64,000 nucleotides of DNA from NCBI GenBank assembly GCA_032119795.1, contig JAUMFO010000008.1, positions 465,500 to 529,499 on the forward strand. Direction: 5' to 3'. Shown piece after piece: positions 42,276 through 50,462 of the stretch. Every line of letters begins with the position of its first letter. The first letter of the stretch is position 1. The position numbers were made by a program, and so were the translations under genes. The stretch comes from JAGIBJ01 sp032119795. Lineage in GTDB: Bacteria > Actinomycetota > Thermoleophilia > Solirubrobacterales > Solirubrobacteraceae. The notes beneath the pieces were generated by a model, which saw only the letters and a list, made by a program, of their open reading frames with translations, did not search any database and was not told the origin of the DNA.

Positions 42276-43248
42276 TCAGGCGGTGGAAGTCAGAAGGTGA
42301 AGCACCCGGCGATTGCGCAGGCGTGTCGCCGTGAACGGTACCTGGCTCGGCGGGGGCGTCGCGCTGTGCCCGCCGTCCCGGCACACGCGGTTCCAGGCGA
42401 TCGATCAGCGCCCACGCCCCGGCCGCAGGGCGCCCGAGGATGCCTTGATCCTCGAGCTTCTCGGCGATCCACTCCTCAACGGCCTGGTTCCTGCCCGGCG
42501 AGCGACGTGCCGCGATTGCCAGCGCCAACGAGGCGCTGACGACGAGCACGGTGGCGACGACGAACAGCGCCTGGCCCACGAGGCTCGTGAGCTGATCGAA
42601 GTTGCGCCAGAACACGGAGCCGAGCACCGCCAGCGACGCCGACCAGAGGCCTGCTGCGACGAAGTCCACCGCCAAGAAGCGCATCGCCGGCTGCCTCGAG
42701 GAGCCGGCGAGGAATGGAACCAGCGGTCGCACCACGCCAATCCAGCGGCCAAGAATCACCGTGGCATCGCCGTGGCGATCGAAGAACCGCTCAACGAATT
42801 GGACCTGCGGCTCGCCGATCTTGACGCGCTCGCCGTGTCGCAGGAGAAACCCGCGGCCGTACCGGCGGCCAACGACGTAGGCGCAGACGTCGCCGAGGTA
42901 GGCGCAGACCCAGACGATCGCGATCAGCGGCACGAGTTCGATCGTGCCGGCGCCCGCCATGACGCCGCCGAACAGCACCATCGTCTCCCCCGGTGCGACG
43001 AACCCTAGGAAGGCCCCGGTCTCCAAGAACGCGCTGACGCCGACCAACAGATACGTCCAGCGGCCTAGGCGGCTGCCGACCTCGGTGACGATCTCCTCAA
43101 CGCTGGGGAGGCTGATGACGCCGGTCCCGATCAGTCCAAGGACGACCGCGATCAACAGCAATCCCAGGCGGCCGCCGCGGCCCGCTGCGCGCCACCGCCA
43201 AGCGGCGGTGAGGCAGGCGACCGTGAGCAGCAGCCAGAAGGGGCTCAC
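42265..43248 (-). CDS. DedA-family membrane protein
   Basis: 327 aa. The DedA/VTT core carries FLETGAFLGFVAPGETMVLF and GRWIGVVRPLVPFLAGSSR, the motifs tied to undecaprenyl-phosphate or phospholipid flipping. It has an extra N-terminal helix and a hydrophilic Pro-rich tail of about 70 residues. GTG at 43248 overlaps the ispE stop (GTGA). Undecaprenyl recycling would fit a cell-envelope role. Confidence 0.86.
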   Translation of the reverse strand: MSPFWLLLTVACLTAAWRWRAAGRGGRLGLLLIAVVLGLIGTGVISLPSVEEIVTEVGSRLGRWTYLLVGVSAFLETGAFLGFVAPGETMVLFGGVMAGAGTIELVPLIAIVWVCAYLGDVCAYVVGRRYGRGFLLRHGERVKIGEPQVQFVERFFDRHGDATVILGRWIGVVRPLVPFLAGSSRQPAMRFLAVDFVAAGLWSASLAVLGSVFWRNFDQLTSLVGQALFVVATVLVVSASLALAIAARRSPGRNQAVEEWIAEKLEDQGILGRPAAGAWALIDRLEPRVPGRRAQRDAPAEPGTVHGDTPAQSPGASPSDFHRLNDS

Positions 43249-44147
43249 GGCCAGCGGGGCGGGTCGATCTCGCGGCGGGATTCTGGGAAGGCCAGGATGG
43301 CCGGCCGCTCCGCCGCAATAGCGGCGTGAGCGCGTTCGGCGTGACCGGGTGCAAACAGCCCGACGACCGTCGGACCGGAGCCAGACACGATCGCGTGCTC
43401 TGCGCCCCTGGCCTCAAGGCTGGTGATCGCGGCATCGATCTGCGCGCAGAGCTTGCGTGCCGCCGTCTGCAGGTCGTTGATGACGAGCGCCGCGTGCTCG
43501 ACGCCGTGGCCGCGCTCGGCGCTGGTCACCGCGACCTTCAGCGCGGCCATCTCCTCGTCGCCGCGCGGCGGGTTCAGGCGATCGGCCTCGGCGTAGACCG
43601 CTCCAGCCGACAGCTCGGCGTCGATCGGGAGCACGACGGCGTCCCAGTCGGGGCGGGCAGCGCTGCGGTGAAGCTTCTCCCCTGCGCCGGTGCCAATCGA
43701 GCGGCGCCCACGGACTTGGCTCGGGACGTCGGCACCCAGCGGTGCCGCGATCGCCTCCAAGCGCAGTTGGTCTTCATCGCCAGCGAACGCGGCGGCGATC
43801 CTCAGCGCCGCGGCAGCATCGGCCGAACCTCCTGCCATCCCCCCGGCAATCGGAATGCGCTTGGTGATCCGAAGGCGGATCGGCGCTCCGTCCCAAGCGG
43901 TCTGGTCGCGATAGGCCTGCAGGGCCTGCGCGGCGAGGTTCGGGCCGATCACGCCTGGGCATTCCACGACATCAGCCTCGAGGCTAGGGTCCTGCTCGGC
44001 CTCGATCAGGTCGGCGAGATCAAGCGGCTGAAAGACCGTGACGAGCTGGTGACGGCCGTCTTCACGGACGGGCCCCACGAACAGGCACAGGTTGATCTTG
44101 GCCGGAGCGGCGCAGACCAGGCGCTTCGCTGCCCTCGAGGCCGTCAC
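43245..44147 (-). CDS. ispE: 4-diphosphocytidyl-2-C-methyl-D-erythritol kinase
   Basis: 300 aa, GHMP kinase of the MEP isoprenoid pathway. AAPAKINLCLFVGPVREDGRHQL at the N-terminus, ATP loop PIAGGMAGGSADAAAAL near 100, and C-terminal VSGSGPTVVGLF. GTG at 44147 overlaps the rsmA stop by 4 bp. The rsmA-ispE pair is widely conserved in Gram-positives. Confidence 0.94.
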   Translation of the reverse strand: MTASRAAKRLVCAAPAKINLCLFVGPVREDGRHQLVTVFQPLDLADLIEAEQDPSLEADVVECPGVIGPNLAAQALQAYRDQTAWDGAPIRLRITKRIPIAGGMAGGSADAAAALRIAAAFAGDEDQLRLEAIAAPLGADVPSQVRGRRSIGTGAGEKLHRSAARPDWDAVVLPIDAELSAGAVYAEADRLNPPRGDEEMAALKVAVTSAERGHGVEHAALVINDLQTAARKLCAQIDAAITSLEARGAEHAIVSGSGPTVVGLFAPGHAERAHAAIAAERPAILAFPESRREIDPPRWP

Positions 44148-45202
44148 TTCAGCCCTCCGACCCCACGGGCGACCAGCGCAGCGTGGAGCGCGCGGAACTC
44201 GTCGGCGGAGAGCTGCTCGGCGCGGGCGTCCTCGCGGATCCCGAGCTCGATGAGCGCCTCTTTGGTCGCGTCCTTCGTCGTCGGGTCACCGATGGCGATC
44301 GCCAGCGAGCGCGGCAGGGCCTTGCGCCGGTGCAAGAAACCCCAGCTCACCAGGCGGCGAATGCCGGCCTCTGCGGGCGGCGCCGTGCGCGTGAGACTCA
44401 TCAGCACGGAGTCGACGTGCGGGGCCGGAAGGAACGCCGAGCGCGCAACGTTCTTCTGCAGCTTGACGCTGCAGCTGAGCTGCGCGAGCACGCTCGGAGC
44501 CCCGTATTCAGCGGTGCCGGGGCGCGCCGCGAAGCGCACGCCGACCTCCTTCTGGATCATCACGAGCCAGCGGTCGACGGTCGGCATCTCATGGACGGCC
44601 CGCAGGACGACCGTTGCGGCCACGCTGTAGGGCAGATTGGCGATGAACGCGTTGGGGGCCGGGTCGAGGCTGGCGAGGTCGAACTGGACCGCATCGCCGC
44701 GGTGAACCGTGGAGGGGGTGCCGTCGAGGACGCCGTCGAGGAGATCGGCCAGTTTGCGATCGAGCTCGATCACGTGGAGGTACTTGGCCTTCGCGGCGAG
44801 GCGCTCAGAGAGGACGCCGAGTCCTCCACCGACCTCGAGGATCACGTCGTCGCCCGTGACGGCCGCGATCGATTCGATCTGCGCCATCACGTGATCGGAG
44901 ACGAGGAAGTTCTGGCCGAGGGCCTTCTTCGGAGAGAGCCCGAAGGCGCCGAGGCGCTCGTGGGTGATCTGGCGCAGGCGTTTGGGCTGGTCGCCGCGTT
45001 CCTTCGCCTCGGTGCCCGGCGCCGTCTCGCGTCCGGCCGGGGCCGCAGCCAGGTCTCGGGCATCGGGTGCATAGCCACGCGCGGCCGCCTCGCGCACGCG
45101 CCGCGCTTCCGCCGCGCGGGCCTGCCGGGCGGCCTGGCGCTCGGCGCGGGCGGCCTCGGCGCGGTCGTCCGAGTGCTTCCCGGTGCGTCCTTTGGAGCTC
45201 AC
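44144..45202 (-). CDS. rsmA: 16S rRNA dimethyladenosine transferase (KsgA), with N-terminal extension
   Basis: 352 aa; the enzyme core begins near residue 80 (KKALGQNFLVSDHV). SAM motif EVGGGLGVLSERLA and catalytic NLPYSVAA are present. It dimethylates two adenines of the 3'-terminal helix of 16S rRNA. Residues 1-75 are an unusual Arg/Lys/Ala/Glu-rich extension not found in typical KsgA. GTG at 45202 overlaps the tatD stop (GTGA), and no later plausible start precedes the core, so the extension appears genuine. Confidence 0.93.
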   Translation of the reverse strand: MSSKGRTGKHSDDRAEAARAERQAARQARAAEARRVREAAARGYAPDARDLAAAPAGRETAPGTEAKERGDQPKRLRQITHERLGAFGLSPKKALGQNFLVSDHVMAQIESIAAVTGDDVILEVGGGLGVLSERLAAKAKYLHVIELDRKLADLLDGVLDGTPSTVHRGDAVQFDLASLDPAPNAFIANLPYSVAATVVLRAVHEMPTVDRWLVMIQKEVGVRFAARPGTAEYGAPSVLAQLSCSVKLQKNVARSAFLPAPHVDSVLMSLTRTAPPAEAGIRRLVSWGFLHRRKALPRSLAIAIGDPTTKDATKEALIELGIREDARAEQLSADEFRALHAALVARGVGGLK

Positions 45203-45948
45203 CAGCGGAAGAGCGCGGCGGCGTTGGCGGTGACGAGCGTGTCGAGCTCCGGAACGGTGATCCCACGCTGCTCGGCGACGAAGTCGGCGGTGTGGAGCAC
45301 GTGGTCGGGGCGGTTGCGTTCGCGGCGGACCGGGATCGGGCTCAGGTACGGGGCGTCGGTCTCCACGAGCAGCTTGTCGTCTGGGACCTCCGCGATCGAG
45401 TCGGCCAGCTCTTTGTTGGCCGGGTACGTGACGTTGCCGGCGTACGAGATCCACCAACCTTCCGACACGCACGCGTGGACCCAGTCCGGCATGGAGAAAC
45501 AGTGCATCACGACCCGGAGCCCCGCCGTGTGTTCGCGCAGCAGCGCGACCGTCTCTTCGCTGGCCGAGCGCGTGTGAATCACGAGTGCCTTGTCGGTCTC
45601 GCGCGCGAGGGCGATGTGATCCAGGAAGGCGCGGCGCTGGTCATCTGCCGGCGCGTAGTCGCGGTAGTAGTCGAGGCCGGTCTCACCGATCGCCACGCAG
45701 CGCGGGTGAGACGCCTGCTTGCGCAGCTCAGCCCCGATCGTGTCGTCGTAGCCGGTCGCCTCGTTGGGGTGCTGACCGATCGCCGCGTACACCTCGGGGA
45801 ACGCGTCGGCGGCGCGCAGTGCGGCCTGGCGACTCGCGGCGTTCGTCCCGACGGTGAGCATCTTCGTGATCCCGAGCTGGCGGGCGTCGGCGACGAGCTC
45901 GGCGTCGGGCTCCTTACAAGAGTCCAAATGGGTGTGGCTGTCGATCAC
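45199..45948 (-). CDS. tatD: TatD-family metal-dependent DNase
   Basis: 249 aa. Amidohydrolase-fold nuclease. Metal residues in DSHTHLD (residues 3-9), GETGLDYYRD, VIHTRSA, MHCFSM and ETDAPYLSP. GTG at 45948, preceded by GACAAT at 8 nt. First gene of tatD-rsmA-ispE-dedA-small membrane protein, each overlapping the next. Confidence 0.94.
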   Translation of the reverse strand: MIDSHTHLDSCKEPDAELVADARQLGITKMLTVGTNAASRQAALRAADAFPEVYAAIGQHPNEATGYDDTIGAELRKQASHPRCVAIGETGLDYYRDYAPADDQRRAFLDHIALARETDKALVIHTRSASEETVALLREHTAGLRVVMHCFSMPDWVHACVSEGWWISYAGNVTYPANKELADSIAEVPDDKLLVETDAPYLSPIPVRRERNRPDHVLHTADFVAEQRGITVPELDTLVTANAAALFRW

Positions 45949-45956
45949 GGCTACCG

Positions 45957-45962
45957 ATTGTC
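45957..45962 (-). promoter_or_regulatory. Putative -10 (GACAAT) of the tatD operon
   Basis: 8 nt before the GTG at 45948. Confidence 0.4.
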
Positions 45963-45973
45963 ACGGACTCGGA

Positions 45974-46156
45974 GCCGCCGCGCGCCGCGGGTCCTTGGTT
46001 GGTTTCCGCGGGGAGGGTGGGGCACCCCGTTCGGGCACACTCACGGGCCGGCGCTCGCAAGCTCGCGGCGGCCCTCCGTTCGGGGAACTGTCCCGCCCGG
46101 GGTGCCCCACCCTCCCCGCTGCCGCTGCCGTGGTTGGACCCGCGGCGCGCGGCGGC
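45974..46156. repeat. Nested long inverted-repeat element B
   Basis: Outer perfect 21-bp arms at 45974-45994 and 46136-46156; inner perfect 22-bp arms at 46008-46029 and 46098-46119; 68-nt centre. It fills most of the gap between metG and tatD and carries no convincing gene. Confidence 0.85.
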
Positions 46157-46233
46157 GCCGGTCCGGCCAGCGGTTCGTCGTAAGCCGACTTGTAGCCGGC
46201 TGTCTTCTCCGTCAGCTCCGCGCAACGGCGCTG

Positions 46234-47757
46234 CTAGACGGCCTTCGGGAACATCGGCTCGAGCTTGTCGATGCCATGGCCGAACTCGCCACGCAGCTGG
46301 GCGGCGGCGTAGTCGACGGACACCTCACCGCCGGGGTTCAGCGTCTGGAGGAGCTTGGTGGTGGAGGCCGGCAGATACGGGAAGAGGAGCAGCGTGACGA
46401 CGCGAACGCCGTCGATCAGCGTCGTGAGGACGGTGTCGAGTTCGTCGGCGCGCTCCGGATCTTTGGCGATGGCCCACGGAGCCTGCTCCTCGACGTACTG
46501 GTTGAGGCGCCGCACGCCGGTCCAGATCGTCTCAAGGGCAGCGCTCGGAGCACCGGCGTCGATCTGCTCGGCGACGCTCGCGGCAAGCGGGTCGATCACG
46601 GCGGCGATCTCCGGGTCGACCGGCGTCGTCTTCACGACGCCATCCCGGTACCGGTGAACCATCGAGATCGATCGGCTCGCGAGGTTGCCAAAGTCGTTGG
46701 CGAGCTCGCTCTCGTAGCGCGTCACGAAACCGTCGACGGAGACGCCGCCGTCCTGCCCGAACGACACCTCGCGCAAGAGGTAGAAGCGCAGCGCGTCGGC
46801 GCCGTACTGGTCGATGATCTCGAACGGATCGAGGACGTTGCCCAGCGACTTGCTCATCTTCGTCTCCTCACCGGAGGCGTCCTTCATGAGCAGGAAGCCG
46901 TGGACCAGGATGTGCTGAGGCACCTCGAGGCCGGCCGCCATCAGCAGCGCGGGCCAGTAGATCGCATGGAACTTGAGGATGTCCTTGCCGATCACGTGGA
47001 ACGTCGCCGGCCAGTAGGTGTCGGTCTGGTCGTTGCCGTCCTCGGCGAACGCCAGCGCGGTCACGTAGTTCAGGAGTGCGTCCCACCAGACGTAGACCAC
47101 CTGTTCGGTGTCCCACGGCACCGGGACGCCCCAGCTGAGCTTGGAGCGCGAGAGCGACACGTCGTGCAGGCCGCGCTCGATGAACGCTTTGGCCTCGTTG
47201 GCGCTGCGTGGCGGCATCACGAAATCGGGGCGATCGGCGAAGAGCTGCTCTAGGCGCTCCTGGAAGGCGGAGAGCTTGAAGAACCAGTTGTCTTCTTGCT
47301 CGCGAGTGAGCTCGATCTTGTGGATCGGGCAGCGATTGCCCTCTGCGATCTCGGACTCGGTCTTGAAGTCGGCGCACCGCGGGCAGTACCACCCCTCGTA
47401 GGTGCCCTTCTCGACGTAGCCGTTGGCCTTGACGCGCTCGAGGACCTCCTGCACGCGCTTGACGTGCCGGGGATCGCTGGTGCGGATGAAGAAGTCTTCG
47501 GAGGCGCCGAGGCGCGGCCCGAGCGTCTGGAAGTGCGCGGCGTTCTGGTCGGCCAGCTCCTGCGGCGTCACGCCGAGCTTCTCGGCAGCCAGTGCGACGG
47601 GCTCGCCGTGTTCGTCGGTACCCGTCAGGAAGAACACGTCCTCGCCACGCTGGCGCCAGTGGCGCGCCAGCACGTCGGACGCGATGACGGTGTAGGCGTG
47701 ACCCAGGTGCGGGGCCGCGTTCACGTAGAAGATCGGAGTGGTGACGTAGCGGGACAT
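46234..47757 (-). CDS. metG: Methionyl-tRNA synthetase
   Basis: 507 aa, class I synthetase. TTPIFYVNAAPHLGHAYT contains the HIGH-type motif (HLGH); KMSKSLGN is the KMSKS loop. The zinc insert has the YCPRCADF knuckle (CxxC) and a second cysteine in NRCPIH. No C-terminal tRNA-binding domain, as in the short bacterial form. ATG at 47757 has TAGCCT at 9 nt. Confidence 0.96.
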   Translation of the reverse strand: MSRYVTTPIFYVNAAPHLGHAYTVIASDVLARHWRQRGEDVFFLTGTDEHGEPVALAAEKLGVTPQELADQNAAHFQTLGPRLGASEDFFIRTSDPRHVKRVQEVLERVKANGYVEKGTYEGWYCPRCADFKTESEIAEGNRCPIHKIELTREQEDNWFFKLSAFQERLEQLFADRPDFVMPPRSANEAKAFIERGLHDVSLSRSKLSWGVPVPWDTEQVVYVWWDALLNYVTALAFAEDGNDQTDTYWPATFHVIGKDILKFHAIYWPALLMAAGLEVPQHILVHGFLLMKDASGEETKMSKSLGNVLDPFEIIDQYGADALRFYLLREVSFGQDGGVSVDGFVTRYESELANDFGNLASRSISMVHRYRDGVVKTTPVDPEIAAVIDPLAASVAEQIDAGAPSAALETIWTGVRRLNQYVEEQAPWAIAKDPERADELDTVLTTLIDGVRVVTLLLFPYLPASTTKLLQTLNPGGEVSVDYAAAQLRGEFGHGIDKLEPMFPKAV

Positions 47758-47766
47758 CCGCGGCCC

Positions 47767-47772
47767 AGGCTA
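47767..47772 (-). promoter_or_regulatory. Putative -10 (TAGCCT) of metG
   Basis: 9 nt before the ATG at 47757; leaderless pattern. Confidence 0.45.
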
Positions 47773-48531
47773 CCGCTGTGCACGGGCGAGGCCATCGCCC
47801 GTGGCCGCCCGGAGGGTGCGGCGGCGCCCACGCCATGCCGCCACGGCTGAGGCCAGGAGGACGAGCGCCGCAAGTGCGCTCCCGGCGAGGCCGAGTGGCC
47901 GATCAACCCGCGGCGACGGCGCCGCGCTGGCCGGCGCGGCGCCCGTTGCCTGCCTGGGACCGACAGCGTTCACGAGCGCGCGGTCGGCAATCTTTGCCGG
48001 GCGAGAAGCACGCAACTTGGGCAGGCCCGGTCGCGGCGAACGAGGTCGTCCGGTTCGTCGAGTCACCACCGGGCTGCCCGGCGAGCGATGCACTGCGAGC
48101 AAGGTGGCTGGATCGAGGTAGCTTCCGTCAGCCCGGCGAGCGCTGAGATCCAGCGCGGCCTCGGTCGCGGAGCCGATCCGGGCGCCGCGACCGACGGCCT
48201 CCCCGAGCCCGACTGCGGGCGCCACCCGCTGGAGCGTCGCCCGCAGCGCGCCGCAGTCGATGGTGATCGTCGGCGGGCCGCCAGCGACGGCGCCACGGAA
48301 GCTCACGCGCCCGGCACACGGCGCCCGGACCGCCCCGCCCGGGATGGCGCGTAGATCGATCCCGCGATGGCCACCGGGCAGGAACGGCGGCACTTCGCGG
48401 TAGGCCCTCACGATCGCCACCGGGGAGACCGGTGCATGCCACGGGGGCGGCGGAGCAGTGGCGGCGACTGGCACACCCCCGACGTTCCCACCCGCCGGCG
48501 GCGTCCCCGCCCAAGTGAGCTGAGTTGGCAC
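47770..48531 (-). CDS. Degenerate M23 (LytM-like) peptidase-domain membrane protein
   Basis: 253 aa. GGHRGIDLRAIPGGAVRAPC keeps the first metal His and Asp of M23 endopeptidases. The downstream HxH motif is replaced by LDLSARR, so it is probably inactive, like activator proteins of the LytM group. A basic Pro-rich linker and one C-terminal helix (LGLAGSALAALVLLASAVAAW) follow. There is no N-terminal signal; either the start is further upstream or topology is set by the C-terminal helix. GTG at 48531. It lies between rsmI and metG. Confidence 0.68.
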   Translation of the reverse strand: MPTQLTWAGTPPAGGNVGGVPVAATAPPPPWHAPVSPVAIVRAYREVPPFLPGGHRGIDLRAIPGGAVRAPCAGRVSFRGAVAGGPPTITIDCGALRATLQRVAPAVGLGEAVGRGARIGSATEAALDLSARRADGSYLDPATLLAVHRSPGSPVVTRRTGRPRSPRPGLPKLRASRPAKIADRALVNAVGPRQATGAAPASAAPSPRVDRPLGLAGSALAALVLLASAVAAWRGRRRTLRAATGDGLARAQR

Positions 48532-48585
48532 GCCGCCTACGCAAAGTCGACGCAGTTCCGGGCTTCGGCGCCGGAAGATCGGGAC

Positions 48586-49431
48586 TCAGCGTCGCTCGAG
48601 CACGGCTTTGTAGAGCGCGTTGGCGCGCGCGCCGGTGAGCTCTGCGACGACCGCAGCTGCCTCTTTGACCCGCGCGCCGGCCTCGACCAGCCGTTCGGTC
48701 GCAAGGATCGCGGCCTCGTCGTCGGTCTCGGCCTTCAAGCCCTCGACGACCAACGTCACCTCGCCCTTGGGCGCCGGGCCCGAATACCGCTCGGCCAGCT
48801 CGGCAGCGGTCCCACGGACGATCTCCTCGTGCAGCTTCGTCAGCTCACGCGCCACGACGACGCGTCGATCCGGATCGACGGCGGCGATCGCGGCCATCGT
48901 CGCGCCAACGCGGCCGGGGGCCTCGAACGCAACCGTCGTCTCGTCGGAGAGCAGGGCCTCTACCAGCGCGTCACCTTTGCGGGCGGGGAACCCGACGAAT
49001 CGCCAGCGATCCGTCGCGAGCCCAGACACACCGAGTGCCACCAGCACTGCACTGGGGCCCGGCAACGACTCGACCGTCACCCCCGCCTCGATGCAGCCGC
49101 GCACCAGGGCCAGGCCTGGGTCGCTGACGAGCGGCGTGCCGGCGTCGCTGCACACGGCGAACCGCGCGCCGGCGACCATCCGGGCGACCAGTCCGTCGAC
49201 CTGGCCGCGCTCATTGTGGTCGTGGAGCGACCGCATCGGCGGACGCTCCACCCCACCGGCCTGCTCGCTCAGGTAGGCCAGCAGCTTGCCGGTGCGGCGC
49301 GTGTCCTCGCAGAGCACGAGCTCGGCCCCGAGCAGCGCCTGCGCCACGCGCGGGGAGCCGTCACCGAGGTTGCCGATCGGCGTCGGGCAGAGGATGAGGC
49401 GTCCGGGAACGCCGCCACGGTCGCTCGTCAT
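48586..49431 (-). CDS. rsmI: 16S rRNA (cytidine-1402-2'-O)-methyltransferase
   Basis: 281 aa. Tetrapyrrole-methylase-fold enzyme. LILCPTPIGNLGD, CEDTRRTGKLL, SLHDHNE, SDAGTPLVSDPG and ESLPGPSAVLVAL are all RsmI hallmarks. The ATG overlaps the glucokinase stop by 4 bp. Confidence 0.95.
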   Translation of the reverse strand: MTSDRGGVPGRLILCPTPIGNLGDGSPRVAQALLGAELVLCEDTRRTGKLLAYLSEQAGGVERPPMRSLHDHNERGQVDGLVARMVAGARFAVCSDAGTPLVSDPGLALVRGCIEAGVTVESLPGPSAVLVALGVSGLATDRWRFVGFPARKGDALVEALLSDETTVAFEAPGRVGATMAAIAAVDPDRRVVVARELTKLHEEIVRGTAAELAERYSGPAPKGEVTLVVEGLKAETDDEAAILATERLVEAGARVKEAAAVVAELTGARANALYKAVLERR

Positions 49432-50441
49432 ACGGGCGGGACGGCCGTACCGGGCTGCGCGACCGGGCCGACGTCGGGCGAGCCGTTGACGGCATCAAAG
49501 GCCAAGATCGCCGCGCCGAGGAGCCCTGCGTCGGCACCGAACTGGGCGAGGCGAATCTCCGCGCGGGCGACGATCGGCGGCAGCGCCCGCGCCTGGAACT
49601 CCTCCCGGGCCGGGCCCACCAGCAGCTCACCCGCCGCGCTGACGCCCCCGCCGACGAGGATCACATCCGGGTCGAAGATGTTCGCGAGCGAACTCATCCC
49701 CACGCCGAGCGACCGCGCAATGGTCGTCAGCGCGGCACTGCCGAGCGGGTCACCGGCTTGCGCGAGGGCCGAGACGGTGGGGCCGTCGAGCGTGCCGGCC
49801 GCCAGCGCCTTGCCTAGCTCGGAGTCGGGGTTGGCTTGCGCGAGTTCGGTCGCCTCGCGCACCAGCGCCGATCCTGAGGCCTCAGCCTCCAAGCAGCCGT
49901 GGTTCGGGCAGCTCCCGATGCATGGGCGGCCGTCGGCACGAATCACGATGTGCCCGAGTTCGGCGCCCATCCCGTGTTTGCCGCGCAGCGTGCGCCCGCC
50001 GACGATCACGCCTCCGCCGACCCCCGTCCCAACCGTCAGCAAGACGACGTGGTCCAGGCCTTTGGCGGCGCCGGCGCGGTGCTCGGCGATGACCGCGCAG
50101 TTCGCGTCGTTGTCTGAGGCGACGACCAGGCCAACTCGATCCGCCAGTACCGCGCCGATCGGCGTGCCGCTGGGCAATGGGAGGTTGACGGTCTGCGCGG
50201 CGCGACCCTCGGAGTCCAGCAGTGCGGGGATGCCCAAGCCGATACCGACGACTTCGCCGTCCGCGAGCGCTTTGAGCTCCTCGACCTCCTCGACCAGGAT
50301 GTCCAGGAGGCGGTCCGCGTCGGCCCCCTGCGTGGGGCGTTTGGTGGTCGCGATGATCTCGAGGTTCTCATCGACGAGCCCGGCAAGTGCCTTGGTCCCT
50401 CCGACGTCGATCCCGATCACCAGGCGCGCGGTCACTGACAT
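49428..50441 (-). CDS. glk: ROK-family glucokinase
   Basis: 337 aa. Phosphorylates glucose with ATP (or polyphosphate in some actinobacteria). Phosphate 1 loop GIDVGGTKALAGLV; sugar-binding GHMGAELGH; zinc motif CIGSCPNHGCLEAEASG. ATG at 50441, with TATCGT 7 nt upstream; a TTG one codon earlier is possible. Divergent from the LCP gene with a 21-bp gap. Confidence 0.92.
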   Translation of the reverse strand: MSVTARLVIGIDVGGTKALAGLVDENLEIIATTKRPTQGADADRLLDILVEEVEELKALADGEVVGIGLGIPALLDSEGRAAQTVNLPLPSGTPIGAVLADRVGLVVASDNDANCAVIAEHRAGAAKGLDHVVLLTVGTGVGGGVIVGGRTLRGKHGMGAELGHIVIRADGRPCIGSCPNHGCLEAEASGSALVREATELAQANPDSELGKALAAGTLDGPTVSALAQAGDPLGSAALTTIARSLGVGMSSLANIFDPDVILVGGGVSAAGELLVGPAREEFQARALPPIVARAEIRLAQFGADAGLLGAAILAFDAVNGSPDVGPVAQPGTAVPPV

Positions 50442-50448
50442 CAATGCA

Positions 50449-50454
50449 ACGATA
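50449..50454 (-). promoter_or_regulatory. Putative -10 (TATCGT) of glk
   Basis: 7 nt before the ATG at 50441. The 21-bp divergent gap means glk and LCP promoters must overlap. Confidence 0.45.
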
Positions 50455-50462
50455 GACCGCTC

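Noticed and set aside
45067..47253. 728-codon plus-strand frame opposite tatD and metG
   Set aside because: No recognisable domain, Arg/Gly/Val-biased shadow composition, and it runs through clear genes and the inverted-repeat element B.
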